Shown here: positions 21,513-30,716 of the stretch, in pieces
Layout of the letters: every line of letters begins with the position of its first letter
Position numbering within the stretch: the stretch's first letter is position 1
Assembly: GCF_036687315.1 (NCBI RefSeq)
Contig: NZ_CP144683.1
Coordinates: forward strand, 3,294,001 to 3,358,000
Length of the DNA stretch: 64,000 bases
Source: Sphingopyxis sp. TUF1
GTDB lineage: Bacteria; Pseudomonadota; Alphaproteobacteria; Sphingomonadales; Sphingomonadaceae
Reading direction: 5' to 3'
Notes under the pieces: generated by a model
Databases searched by the model: none
What the model was told of the DNA's origin: nothing
The model's input: only the letters and a program-made list of their open reading frames with translations
Made by a program: the position numbers and the translations under genes

Positions 21513-21547
21513 GGGTGCGGCGTCCGATGGAAGCCGCACCCATTTTT
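21513..21547. terminator. bidirectional rho-independent terminator
   Basis: GGGTGCGGC (21513-21521) pairs perfectly with GCCGCACCC (21533-21541), flanked by AAAGAAAAA on the left and ATTTTTCTTT on the right. It can therefore stop the Lrp transcript on the plus strand and the TPR-protein transcript converging on the minus strand. Confidence 0.9.
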
Positions 21548-21564
21548 CTTTACTATAAGTCCGA

Positions 21565-22845
21565 TCAGCTGGCAGTCGTGGCCGCCGGGGCGCCGCCAGC
21601 CTTGGCGCGAATTGTCCACAGCTTCGCCAGGCGCGCGCGCGGCCCCTGCACCTTCGCCAAGCTTGCAATCGCCGCGTCATTCTGTCCGGCAAGAGCCTGA
21701 GCCACGCCCAGTCGATACTGCGCCATCTCATCCGTCGGCGCGGCTTTCAGCGCGGCTTCGTAAAGCGGAATCGCCTTCGCCGGCTGCCCCATACCGACGA
21801 GCACGTCGGCGGTCGACCGCGCCGCCTTAGGGTTGTTGAGCGTTGCGGGCTTGCTCGCATCTGCGGTCACCGCAGCGGCATCGGTGGCAGCGCGCGGCGT
21901 TTGCGCTTCCAGGATGTTACCGAAATGCGTGTCGCTTTTCGGGATCACGCCGCTATCCTGGCCTTGCTTGATGACGCTTACTACCTCGCCGGGATAGCCC
22001 GCTTCGACGCCGAGCGACGCATATTCGAGAAATTCGGGCCGCTGCGTCATCGAATTGGTCGCGCGCATCAGGCGCAGGATGTCGAGGTTGAGTTCCTTGT
22101 CGCCGCCCGACTGCTGCAGCAGGATATAGAGCGTGTTGCGCCAGGTCGCTGCGCTGGGATAATCCTCGACGCGCATCGTCAGCACGTCGAGCATCTCGTT
22201 GGTGCGCTTCGCTTGCTGAAAGGCCTGCGCCGGACGAACATACAGCTCTTCGGAAGGCTTGGTGCCGGCGGCGCGCGCCGCGTCGATACCGGCCTTTGCG
22301 ATGGCCCAGCCCTGATCGACCTGCCCGCCCTTCAGATAGCTGTCCATCAGGATCGCCGAGAGAGCCGTTTCGGTCGAACCCGCGGCCTTTGCCGCCTCGA
22401 GCCGCTGGATCGCCTTGGGGTAATCTTTCGCGCCATAGGCAAAATTGCCTGAATAGAAATTATAGGCGGCGGCGTTCTCCGCCGGCGTCAGACCCGAATC
22501 GAGCATCGCGTCGAGCCCCTGCGCCTGCAGGGCCGTATCCTTGTTCAAAATGCCGAGCTGAAGCTGATAGAAGGCAACCAGATATTTGTCGTCGGGCACA
22601 CTCGCGCTCGCTTGTCCTTCGGCAAGTGCCGCCTGGAGCGCCGCGGCATCCTTGGCGCCGGTTGCGTCGGTCATCTTCTTGAGCGCCGGGGCGAATCCCT
22701 TGCTGGGGCTAAGGCTCTTGCCCTTGGCGGCCTCTTCCTTCTTCGGCTTTTTCTGCGCCGCAGCGGGGGTCGCGGTCGTCATCAGCGCGCAGCCCAACAC
22801 AGCGGCGATCGCCGTTGCGGGCATCGAGCGGAAACGCTTGAACAT
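21565..22845 (-). CDS. exported tetratricopeptide-repeat protein
   Basis: Protein of 426 residues beginning with a signal peptide (RFRSMPATAIAAVLGCALMT ... PAAAQ) and a Lys-rich stretch (KKPKKEEAAKGK), then helical TPR-like repeats: NKDTALQAQGLDAML, AENAAAYNFYSGNFAYGAKDYPKA, and near the end GQPAKAIPLYEAALKAAPTDEMAQYRLGVAQALAGQNDAA. The start ATG 22845 has a perfect AGGAGAG site. A periplasmic scaffold role is likely, but the partner is unknown. It ends at the bidirectional terminator shared with the Lrp gene. Confidence 0.88.
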   Translation of the reverse strand: MFKRFRSMPATAIAAVLGCALMTTATPAAAQKKPKKEEAAKGKSLSPSKGFAPALKKMTDATGAKDAAALQAALAEGQASASVPDDKYLVAFYQLQLGILNKDTALQAQGLDAMLDSGLTPAENAAAYNFYSGNFAYGAKDYPKAIQRLEAAKAAGSTETALSAILMDSYLKGGQVDQGWAIAKAGIDAARAAGTKPSEELYVRPAQAFQQAKRTNEMLDVLTMRVEDYPSAATWRNTLYILLQQSGGDKELNLDILRLMRATNSMTQRPEFLEYASLGVEAGYPGEVVSVIKQGQDSGVIPKSDTHFGNILEAQTPRAATDAAAVTADASKPATLNNPKAARSTADVLVGMGQPAKAIPLYEAALKAAPTDEMAQYRLGVAQALAGQNDAAIASLAKVQGPRARLAKLWTIRAKAGGAPAATTAS

Positions 22846-23006
22846 CGAAATCTCTCCTCTGAAACTCGTAGACCGTCCGCCGCGCAAACGGGGTCGGCCG
22901 CGCATCGTTAACGCGGCTAAACCCGTCGCGTTGCCATGGCAAGACAGCTGCAATCGATATTTCTCTGGCGGGGTGCGGCTGAATGGAAATTGAACCCGCC
23001 GCGGGG

Positions 23007-23303
23007 TCAGGCGATCTCGTCTATCACCCGGTTGATCGCGCGCAGCACGGCGGGATCGCCCGGCGCGCCCGACATCGCCGTTTCGGCGAGTTCGATGAGC
23101 GGGATGACGCCGAATGTCGCCGACAGGCTTTTCAGGCGGAGCGCCGCCATTTCCCAGTTGGCGTCGCATCGTGCGCGGCGCAGCAGATCGGCAAGCTCGC
23201 GCGCGCCATCGGTGAACGCCTTGCGCAGATCTGCGGCCATGGCCGGATCGTCGCCGAAGGCCGCACTCAAAGTCCGGTCGAGGGGGCCGCTGTCGAAGGA
23301 CAT
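23007..23303 (-). CDS. Hpt-like four-helix protein lacking the phospho-histidine
   Basis: A 98-residue helical protein. Segments such as ADLRKAFTDGARELADLLRRA and ANWEMAALRLKSLSATFGVIPLIELAETA align by pattern with histidine phosphotransfer (Hpt) domains, where the core reads A-H-x-L-K-G-x-x-x-x-G. Here the position of the histidine holds Leu (ALRLKSLSATFG) and the Gly after Lys is Ser. If the alignment is right, it cannot carry a phosphate and may be a decoy or dimerisation module, as Caulobacter ChpT/PhyR-type systems show for other non-catalytic parts. It is divergent from the coiled-coil gene, with 68 bases between them. Confidence 0.68.
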   Translation of the reverse strand: MSFDSGPLDRTLSAAFGDDPAMAADLRKAFTDGARELADLLRRARCDANWEMAALRLKSLSATFGVIPLIELAETAMSGAPGDPAVLRAINRVIDEIA

Positions 23304-23371
23304 TCCACAGCTTTGGCCCTGCGCGGTTAAGTTTCCGTTTCATGGCGGGCATTTGATGCTAAGATCGCACG

Positions 23372-25732
23372 ATGACGGGCGAAAAGAAGATCGTTGGATT
23401 GTGGCGGGATTCCGCGGCAAATCAGGATGCGGACAGCGCGGCTTCGGCCGAGACGGCGGTGCCCGACGGCGCGCCCGCGCCCGAAGCCGAGGCGGCGAGC
23501 GACCGCGACTGGCTGGACAGGACGGCGCTGCACGACTCTGGCGAAGTCCCTGCCGAGGATATTGCCCCGTCGGCATGGCGCGATCGCGCCGGCCCGGCCT
23601 TTCTGATCCTTCTCGCGATCGGATGGACGGCGTTTGCGCTGAGCGCCGCCACAGACGGTTTCGCCCGGCGAATAGCGCTCGCGGACTGGCCCGCGCACAT
23701 CGCTGTCGTTGCAATGCCGCTGACATTGCTTGCCCTCGTCTGGATGCTGTGGTTGCGATCGGGGAAGTCCGAACAGGCGCGGTTCGCGCGCATCGCCGCG
23801 GCGCTGCGCGCCGAAAACCAGGCGCTGATCCAGTCGATGCACTCGCTCGGCCTGCACCTTGCCGACGCGCAAAAGCAGCTGAGCGAACAGGCGCGGATCG
23901 TGCAGCAGCTGGGCCATGATACGGTGATGCGGCTGGGCGAGAGCAGCGACAAGCTCGCGGGGAACGCGTCGGTGATCGCCAACGCGCACGACCAGCTCGC
24001 GCGGTCGGGCGATGTCGCCTTGCAGCGGATGGACGGTCTCCTCGCCGGGCTGCCGCGGATCGACGATGTGGCGCAGCGACTGGCGGTCAATTTCCGGGAA
24101 GCCGGACTGGTTGCGCACCAGCAGGGCGCGAATCTAGAAGCCAAACTTGCCGCGCTCGGCGAAGAGGCGGCGCGGGCAGCACAGGCGGGGCAGGCCTCGA
24201 CCGAGGCGCTTCTCGAAGCGATCGTCGCGCTTCAGGAGCAAACGAAGGAGACCGAAAGCGCGCTGATTGCAACGTCGGCGGAGGTCACGGATGCGCATGG
24301 CGCCGCACTCGCGCGCGTGACCGAAGGCGCGGCGTCGGTGCGCAGCGCGATGACCGACACGCTCGCCGCCCTGACCGCACAAAGCGAGGAAAGCTGGCAT
24401 CGCTTCCGCGAGGGTGTCGACACCGCCGCAGCGCAAATGGACGCCAGACTTGCGGCGGCGCGCGATGCCGGCGACGCGATGGGCGCACAGCTGTCGGCGC
24501 ACGCCGACGCAAGCGACGCGCTTGCTGCGCGCCTCACCGCGCATGTCGCAGAGGTTGAGAAACAGCTCGAAGCGGTCAATACCAGCATTGAGACCAGCAC
24601 GGGCAACATCAGCCGCTCGATTGACGACACCAAGGCGCAGCTCGGCGCGTTCATGGACAAGGTTCAGCGCGGCAACAGTTCGGCAGGCCAGCTCATCACC
24701 CACGCCGAATCGCTGTTGCTCGCGCTCGATGCGGTAACGCGCGAGCTCGACGAGACGCTGCCGCACGCGCTCGATCGCATTTCCTCGCACGGGAAAACGA
24801 CGCAGTCGGCGCTGGCCGAAATCCGCCCGATGCTCGAAGCGTCGGAGCTGGTGGCGCAATCGACGGTGTCGCACGTCAACGCCGTGCAGGCGACGCTCAA
24901 GTCGAACGAAGACCAGATGGCCAGCCATGCGGCGAAGCAGCAGGCGCTGGTCGACCGCCTGAATGCTTCGCTCGCCGAGGCCGAAGCGGCGCTCGCCAAG
25001 CTGCGCGACGGCGCCGATGCGTTCAGCGAACAGGGCGGCGCGCGAATGGTTGCGACGCTGGCTGAGGTTCGCGCGACCGCCGATGCAGCGGCGAATGAGG
25101 CGCGGTTGACGCTGGAGAAGATCGTGGACGGCGCGCGCGAGACGATGAAGGCGACCGCGAGCGAGGCGATCGACGCCGCCTTCCAGACCGAAATCATGGC
25201 GCAGCTTGATGCGATCCAGACTGCATCGGAGCGCGCGGTTGCTGCCGCGAACAGCGCCGCCGACCGGCTGATGCATCAGCTGACCGCCATCATGGATACG
25301 AGCGCAAGCGTCGAACAGCGCGTAAGCGAAGCCGAGCAGGCAATCGCCGCGTCCGACCGCGACACGCTCGCCAAGCAGGCCGGCGTGCTCACCGAAGCGC
25401 TGAAATCGACCGCCATCGACGTCACCAAGATCTTGTCGAGCGAGATCAGCGATACCGCGTGGGATGCCTATTTGAAAGGCGATCGCGGCGTGTTTGCCCG
25501 CCGCGCGGTCAAGCTCGTCGAGAACAGCGAGGTCAAGGATATCCTCCGCCTCTATCAGAATGACGACGGCTTCCACGCCGCAGTCAATCAGTTCATCCAC
25601 GATTTCGAAGCGATGCTCCGCCTGCTGATCGGCGCGCGCGACGGATCGGCGATCAGCGTGACTTTGTTGTCGTCGGACATCGGCAAGCTTTATGTAGCGC
25701 TGGCGCAGTCGATCGACCGGCTGCGGGGTTGA
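23372..25732 (+). CDS. large membrane-anchored coiled-coil protein of unknown function
   Basis: Protein of 786 residues. Residues 1-70 are acidic and Ala/Pro rich; two membrane spans follow (about 73-95 PAFLILLAIGWTAFALSAA and 108-127 IAVVAMPLTLLALVWMLWL); the remaining about 650 residues are almost wholly helical and Ala/Glu/Gln rich, with heptad-like repeats (LIATSAEVTDAHGAALARVTE and similar). The C-terminal about 100 residues look globular (WDAYLKGDRGVFARRAVKLVEN, DDGFHAAVNQFIHDFEAML). This layout recalls alphaproteobacterial polarity or cell-envelope coiled-coil proteins and methyl-accepting-type signalling rods, but no MCP signature is seen. Function unknown. Confidence 0.85.
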   Translation: MTGEKKIVGLWRDSAANQDADSAASAETAVPDGAPAPEAEAASDRDWLDRTALHDSGEVPAEDIAPSAWRDRAGPAFLILLAIGWTAFALSAATDGFARRIALADWPAHIAVVAMPLTLLALVWMLWLRSGKSEQARFARIAAALRAENQALIQSMHSLGLHLADAQKQLSEQARIVQQLGHDTVMRLGESSDKLAGNASVIANAHDQLARSGDVALQRMDGLLAGLPRIDDVAQRLAVNFREAGLVAHQQGANLEAKLAALGEEAARAAQAGQASTEALLEAIVALQEQTKETESALIATSAEVTDAHGAALARVTEGAASVRSAMTDTLAALTAQSEESWHRFREGVDTAAAQMDARLAAARDAGDAMGAQLSAHADASDALAARLTAHVAEVEKQLEAVNTSIETSTGNISRSIDDTKAQLGAFMDKVQRGNSSAGQLITHAESLLLALDAVTRELDETLPHALDRISSHGKTTQSALAEIRPMLEASELVAQSTVSHVNAVQATLKSNEDQMASHAAKQQALVDRLNASLAEAEAALAKLRDGADAFSEQGGARMVATLAEVRATADAAANEARLTLEKIVDGARETMKATASEAIDAAFQTEIMAQLDAIQTASERAVAAANSAADRLMHQLTAIMDTSASVEQRVSEAEQAIAASDRDTLAKQAGVLTEALKSTAIDVTKILSSEISDTAWDAYLKGDRGVFARRAVKLVENSEVKDILRLYQNDDGFHAAVNQFIHDFEAMLRLLIGARDGSAISVTLLSSDIGKLYVALAQSIDRLRG

Positions 25733-25868
25733 CCGGTTCGCCCTCTCCCGCCGGCTGACAGCAGTTTTCGCCCTTTTGCGGACCTTTATTTCATCGTCAT
25801 CCCGCGAATAGGGAAAGGTCTGGGATCCATCCCAAAGCCGACAAGCGATCGGCAAGCGTAATCTCGAC

Positions 25869-26129
25869 TCACGCCCGTCCCGTGAGCACATCGGGATCGG
25901 CCCAGCCGTTCACATAGGCGACGTAATAAACCACAAACGCCACCGCCGCGACGATCGTCATCTGGAGCAGCGCGCGTCCGGGACGAAACCGCGCCGGGGC
26001 GCCGCGGTCCTGGCCTGCGACCAGCGGCTCGGCGTCATCGCTCGCGCGGCGGCCGTGGAAGGGCAGCACGAAGAAGGCGCTGAACACCCAGAAGAGCGTG
26101 AAGATCGCTAACGCAGACGTCCATTTCAT
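25869..26129 (-). CDS. DUF1467 family membrane protein
   Basis: An 86-residue protein with two membrane spans (SALAIFTLFWVFSAFFVLPF and LLQMTIVAAVAFVVYYVAYV) joined by a polar loop. Length, the FFVLPFHGRR motif and its place directly after the RNase J gene fit DUF1467, a small alphaproteobacterial family of unknown role. It starts ten bases after the rnj stop and so is probably the last gene of that transcript. Confidence 0.85.
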   Translation of the reverse strand: MKWTSALAIFTLFWVFSAFFVLPFHGRRASDDAEPLVAGQDRGAPARFRPGRALLQMTIVAAVAFVVYYVAYVNGWADPDVLTGRA

Positions 26130-26139
26130 CGGCTTGCCC

Positions 26140-27774
26140 TCAGATTTCGACGAGCATCACATCGACGACGGGTTTTTTCCCCGTCCAGTCGGTCGCGATC
26201 CGCCGGACGCCCAGCCGGATCGCCTCGCGCAGCTTTTCCTCGTCGCGCGCGGGGCCGGTCGCGGCCTGCTCGGCGGCTTCGCGCATTTCATCGATAAAGG
26301 CCGCGCGCTCGTCCTCGACCGGAACGCCGCGATAGCTGATCGCGCTGTCGACGAACCTTTTATCCGAAAAGATCACCGCAACCGTGATGTGGCCGTTGAG
26401 CGCCAGCTTGCGCCGCTCGCTCATCGTTTCGCCATCGGCGGGCAGGATGACGTCGCCGTCGAGGATCAGGCGCCCGGCGCGGACGCGCTCAACGATCTTC
26501 GCTGCGCCCGGTGCAAGACGCACAAGGTCGCCATTTTCCTGCACCAGCGTATCAGGAACGCCCCTCTCAAGCGCAAAGCGCGCCTGCTCGTGCATGTGGC
26601 GGATCTCGCCATGCACGGGGACGACCAGCTTCGGGCGCAGCCAGCCGTAAAGCGCGGCCAGCTCGGGCTGCCCCGGATGGCCGCTGACGTGGATATGCGC
26701 CTGTTTTTCGGTAACTGTCAGCACGTCCTTCGCCGCGAGCTGGTTCATGATCCGCCCGATCGCAACCTCGTTGCCGGGGATCTGCTTCGACGAAAAGACG
26801 ACGGTGTCGCCCGCCTCCAGCTTGATCTGGTGGCCGTCGGCCGCCATGCGCGCGAGCGCGGCGCGCGGTTCGCCCTGCCCACCGGTAGCGATCACCATCA
26901 CCTTGTCGCGCGGCAGGCGCATCGCCTCGTCGAAATCGACCGTCGGCGGGAAGTCTTTGAGATAGCCGACCGAACGCGCAACGCCGAGGATGCGGTCGAG
27001 CGAGCGCCCCGCGACACACAGGCTGCGTCCCGTCGCACGCGCGACTTCGCCCAGCGTCGCAAGGCGCGCAGCGTTCGAGGCAAAGGTGGTGACGACCACC
27101 CTCCCCTTGGCCTGCCCGACCGCCTGCTCCAATCCCGCGCGCAGCGCGCCTTCGCTGCCCGATTCCTCGGGATTGAAGGCGTTGGTTGAATCGCAAACAA
27201 GGACGTCGATGCCCTCGTCGCCGATTGCGCAGAGCGCCGCGGCGGTCGCGGGCACGCCCAGGATCGGCTCTTCGTCGAGTTTCCAGTCGCCGGTGTGAAA
27301 GACGCGGCCATAGGGTGTGTCGATCACCACCGCGCTCATTTCGAGGATCGAGTGCGCGAACGGGACCATGCGGATGCCAAACGGCCCGATGCGGAAGCTG
27401 TCGTCGATATCGACGACCTTGATATCGACCTCTTTCTCCAGCCCCTCTTCGGCAAGCTTGTGCGCGATCAGCCCCGCGGTGAAGCGGTTGGCGTAGAGCG
27501 GCACGCCAAGGTCGGCGGCGAGATAGGGGATGGCGCCGATATGGTCCTCATGCCCGTGCGTCAGGATGATGCCGAGCAGGTCGTCCTTGCGATCCTCGAT
27601 GAACTCCAGGTCGGGCATGACGATGTCGATGCCCGGATAATCGTGGCTGCCAAAGGTCACGCCCAGGTCGAGCATGATCCATTTGCCGTCGCAGCCATAG
27701 AGATTGGCGTTCATGCCGATCTCGCCCGACCCGCCAAGCGCGAGAAAGAGAAGCTCCTTGCCGGGCTTTGTCAT
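26140..27774 (-). CDS. rnj: ribonuclease J
   Basis: Metallo-beta-lactamase/beta-CASP nuclease with 5'-3' exonuclease and endonuclease activity in mRNA decay and rRNA maturation. The 544 residues include the metal motif [22 protein letters not shown] near the start, the later HTGDWKLDE, and beta-CASP motifs with [16 protein letters not shown] His ([15 protein letters not shown]). It overlaps coaX by four bases (ATGA). The order birA-coaX-rnj-DUF1467 downstream of nuoN is a familiar alphaproteobacterial block. Confidence 0.96.
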   Translation of the reverse strand: MTKPGKELLFLALGGSGEIGMNANLYGCDGKWIMLDLGVTFGSHDYPGIDIVMPDLEFIEDRKDDLLGIILTHGHEDHIGAIPYLAADLGVPLYANRFTAGLIAHKLAEEGLEKEVDIKVVDIDDSFRIGPFGIRMVPFAHSILEMSAVVIDTPYGRVFHTGDWKLDEEPILGVPATAAALCAIGDEGIDVLVCDSTNAFNPEESGSEGALRAGLEQAVGQAKGRVVVTTFASNAARLATLGEVARATGRSLCVAGRSLDRILGVARSVGYLKDFPPTVDFDEAMRLPRDKVMVIATGGQGEPRAALARMAADGHQIKLEAGDTVVFSSKQIPGNEVAIGRIMNQLAAKDVLTVTEKQAHIHVSGHPGQPELAALYGWLRPKLVVPVHGEIRHMHEQARFALERGVPDTLVQENGDLVRLAPGAAKIVERVRAGRLILDGDVILPADGETMSERRKLALNGHITVAVIFSDKRFVDSAISYRGVPVEDERAAFIDEMREAAEQAATGPARDEEKLREAIRLGVRRIATDWTGKKPVVDVMLVEI

Positions 27775-28556
27775 GCGCCGGGGCTCCGCCGGGCATGAAG
27801 GTGCATCAGGCCCATCAGCGTCAGGTCGGGCTCGATGCGGTCGAACAGATGCGCATGTTCTTCGAACAGCGTCGCGAGGCCGCCGGTCGCGACGACCGTC
27901 AGCGGCTTGCCGATTTCATTTTTCATGCGCCCTATTAGGCCTTCCATCATCGAAACATAGCCCCAATAGACGCCGATCAGCATCTGGCTTTCAGTCGTGC
28001 GCCCGATCACGCTGGCGCTCGCAGGCGCCTCGATCGCGATACGCGGCAGCTTGGCGGCCGCGGCCACGAGCGCTTCCAGCGACAGATTGACCCCCGGCGC
28101 GATGATCCCGCCGAGATAGGCGCCGTCGGGGCCGATATGATCGAGCGTCGTCGCGGTGCCGAAGCTGATGACAAGCTTGTCCTTGCCCGGCTCGACCGCC
28201 TGCGCCGCAATCGCGTTGACCGCGCGATCGGCGCCCACCGATTGCGGCTCGTCGACCTTGAGCGCGATGCCCCAGCTCACCGGTTCGCGCCCGGCGACCA
28301 GCGCATCGACGCCGAAATATTTATGCGCCAGCAGTTGCAGATTGTGGAGCGCACGCGGGACGACTGTCGAGATGATCACAGCATCAACATCGCCGCGATC
28401 ATGCCGCTCGATCCGCATCAGCTGGTCGAGCCACACCATATATTCGTCGGCGGTGCGGCGGTCGTCGGTGGCGATGCGCCAGCGCGCGAGCAGTTCGGCG
28501 CCGCGAAACAGCGCGAATTTGGCGTTGGTGTTGCCGACATCGATCGCGAGCAGCAT
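27771..28556 (-). CDS. coaX: type III pantothenate kinase
   Basis: First enzyme of coenzyme A synthesis, ASKHA fold, 261 residues. The P-loop-like start is [17 protein letters not shown], followed by [13 protein letters not shown], the [13 protein letters not shown] catalytic stretch, [24 protein letters not shown] and [11 protein letters not shown]. The start is ATG 28556; longer in-frame reading to 28604 overlaps birA and is not family-like. It lies four bases after birA and overlaps rnj. Confidence 0.95.
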   Translation of the reverse strand: MLLAIDVGNTNAKFALFRGAELLARWRIATDDRRTADEYMVWLDQLMRIERHDRGDVDAVIISTVVPRALHNLQLLAHKYFGVDALVAGREPVSWGIALKVDEPQSVGADRAVNAIAAQAVEPGKDKLVISFGTATTLDHIGPDGAYLGGIIAPGVNLSLEALVAAAAKLPRIAIEAPASASVIGRTTESQMLIGVYWGYVSMMEGLIGRMKNEIGKPLTVVATGGLATLFEEHAHLFDRIEPDLTLMGLMHLHARRSPGA

Positions 28557-28560
28557 GGCG

Positions 28561-29286
28561 TTATCCTTCAACCACCGGGCGACGTAGCTCGACATCCCCC
28601 GCATGAATCAGCATGGTCTCCCGACCGTCGCGGCGCAAGCGCAGCGCGCCGTCCTGGGCGAGACCGTCGAAAAAACCGTCGATGCCCTGCTCCGACACCC
28701 GCAGCGGCGTGCCGACGGGGTGTGCGAGCGGCAGCCAGGCGCACACGACGCTCGCGACCCCCTCCTGCCGCCAGGTCCAAAGCGCGTCTATCATCGCGAT
28801 GCCGAGCGCGTTTGCGAAATGATCGCGGTCGACGGCAGCACCCTTGCCGGACAGCGTTGCGGTGGGGCGGTCGGGCAGTTCGGGCGCGGTAACAAGGTTG
28901 ACGCCGATGCCGATCACCACCGAATTGCCGGTGCGCTCCATCAATATGCCCGCGCACTTCGCGCCATCGATCAGCAGGTCGTTCGGCCATTTGAGCAGGG
29001 CGCCGACATCGGGTGCCAATGCCGCCACCGTCTTAGCGAGCGCAACCCCCGCGACCAGCGCGAGCGTCGCCGCCGACGGGTCGCCGACCGTCAGGTGGAC
29101 GACCGTCGATCCCATGAAATTGCCTTGCCCGTCGCCCCAAGCGCGGCCGAGGCGCCCGCGCCCGGAGGTCTGACGATCGGCGACCAGCCAATGCCCCTCG
29201 CCGACATGCTCGCCGCCTGCCAGCCGCGCCAGCAGGTCGGCGTTGGTCGAACCTGTCTGCGCGATCCGCTCGATCGGCGGGATCAG
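28561..29286 (-). CDS. birA: biotin--[acetyl-CoA-carboxylase] ligase, no DNA-binding domain
   Basis: Attaches biotin to carboxylase carrier proteins. About 241 residues: [38 protein letters not shown] (biotinyl-AMP loop, GRGRxGR), [20 protein letters not shown] and a short C-terminal SH3-like domain. The N-terminal winged helix of E. coli BirA is absent, so it is a group I ligase without repressor role. No ATG, GTG or TTG stands near the expected start: the frame runs from CTG 29286 (then [14 protein letters not shown]), which overlaps the nuoN stop as CTGA. An ATG at 29361 deep inside nuoN is the only conventional alternative. Confidence 0.9.
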   Translation of the reverse strand: MIPPIERIAQTGSTNADLLARLAGGEHVGEGHWLVADRQTSGRGRLGRAWGDGQGNFMGSTVVHLTVGDPSAATLALVAGVALAKTVAALAPDVGALLKWPNDLLIDGAKCAGILMERTGNSVVIGIGVNLVTAPELPDRPTATLSGKGAAVDRDHFANALGIAMIDALWTWRQEGVASVVCAWLPLAHPVGTPLRVSEQGIDGFFDGLAQDGALRLRRDGRETMLIHAGDVELRRPVVEG

Positions 29287-30716
29287 AACAGCACCGCGGC
29301 GGCGCTGGCCGATACGACCGCCAGCACGGGAATGAACAGATAGCCGATAACCGAGAGCCACAGGGCACTCGCGGTGATCACCGCATCCTCGACGATCGCA
29401 CCGCCACCTTTCGGGAATTCGGTGTCCGATTTGTCATCGAAATACATCATCTTGATTATCGCGATATAATAGAAGGCGCCGATCACCGATGCAACGATGC
29501 CCGCAACCGCCAGCGGCACGAGGTTCGCGTTCACCGCGGCCTCGAACACCAGATATTTCGGCCAGAAGCCGAAGAGCGGCGGAATACCGGCGAGGCTGAA
29601 CATGAACACCGCCATTGCGGCAGCAAGGCCCGGGCGGCGCTGCGACAGGCCCGCGAGAGCGGGAATGCTCTCGACCGGATTGCCGTCGGCATCGCGCAGT
29701 TGCAGGACGACGAGGAAGGCGCCGAGCGTCGTGACGACATAGACGAGCAGATAGGTCAGCACACTCTCGACCCCCTGCTGCGTCTCCGCAGCAAGGCCGA
29801 TCAGCATGAAGCCGACGTTGTTGATCGACGAATAGGCGAGCAGGCGCTTGATATTCTTCTGCCCGATCGCGCCGACCGCGCCGAGGATGATCGAAGCGAG
29901 CGCGAGGAAGATGACGATCTGCTGCCAGGCGCCGACTGCGGGGCCCATCGCGTCGATGACAACGCGCGTCATCAGCGCCATCGCCGCCACTTTGGGGGCG
30001 CTGGCGAAGAAGGTCGTCACCGGGGTTGGCGCGCCTTCGTAAACGTCGGGGGTCCACATATGGAACGGCACGGCGCTGATCTTGAAGCCCAGTCCCGCGA
30101 GAACGAACACGATACCGAAGATCAGGCCGATGTTGAGCTCGCCGCCCATCGCCGCGGCGATGCCCGCAAAATCGGTCGTGCCGGTGAAGCCATAGAGCAG
30201 CGAGATACCATAAAGCAGCATCCCCGACGCCAGCGCGCCGAGGACGAAATATTTGAGCCCGGCTTCGCTCGAGCGTTCATCGGTGCGCATGAAGCTCGCG
30301 AGCACATAGGCGGCCAGGCTGTTGAGCTCGAGCCCGACATAGAGCGTCATCAGGTCACGCGACGAGGCCATGATGCCCATGCCGAGCGCCGCGAACAGGA
30401 TCAGCGTCGGATATTCGGCGCGCATCGCGCCGTTGAAAAAGCGTGGTGCGATGATGATGCAGATGAAGCTCGCGGCATAGATCAGCAGCTTGGCGAACCC
30501 GCCGAAGGCATCGACCGACAGCGTGCCCGAAAACACCGTCGCCTCGACGCCGAACAGCGCGACCACGGCCGCGGCCGCGGCGGCAAGCGTGAGCAACGAG
30601 CTGAGCTGATAGATGCCGACTTGCCGGTCCCCCATGAAGGTGCCGAGCATCAAGGTGATCAACCCGCCGATCGTCAGGATCAGCTCGGGCCAGATGAGCG
30701 CGAGATCCGCGGTCAT
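29283..30716 (-). CDS. nuoN: NADH-quinone oxidoreductase subunit N
   Basis: Antiporter-like membrane subunit of complex I, 477 residues, with about 14 predicted spans. Recognised by LYVGLELNSLAAYVLA, YFVLGALASGMLLYG, KISAVPFHMWTPDVYEGAPTP and LLAYSSINNVGFMLIGL, which carry the conserved Glu and Lys of the proton channel. It overlaps nuoM by four bases at its start and birA at its end; last nuo gene of the operon. Confidence 0.97.
   Translation of the reverse strand: MTADLALIWPELILTIGGLITLMLGTFMGDRQVGIYQLSSLLTLAAAAAAVVALFGVEATVFSGTLSVDAFGGFAKLLIYAASFICIIIAPRFFNGAMRAEYPTLILFAALGMGIMASSRDLMTLYVGLELNSLAAYVLASFMRTDERSSEAGLKYFVLGALASGMLLYGISLLYGFTGTTDFAGIAAAMGGELNIGLIFGIVFVLAGLGFKISAVPFHMWTPDVYEGAPTPVTTFFASAPKVAAMALMTRVVIDAMGPAVGAWQQIVIFLALASIILGAVGAIGQKNIKRLLAYSSINNVGFMLIGLAAETQQGVESVLTYLLVYVVTTLGAFLVVLQLRDADGNPVESIPALAGLSQRRPGLAAAMAVFMFSLAGIPPLFGFWPKYLVFEAAVNANLVPLAVAGIVASVIGAFYYIAIIKMMYFDDKSDTEFPKGGGAIVEDAVITASALWLSVIGYLFIPVLAVVSASAAAVLF

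Noticed and set aside
25790..25830. GTCATCCCGCGAA...TGGGATCCATCCC between the coiled-coil gene and DUF1467 as a REP element
   Set aside because: It resembles the repeat family at its ends but lacks paired arms; at most a decayed copy.
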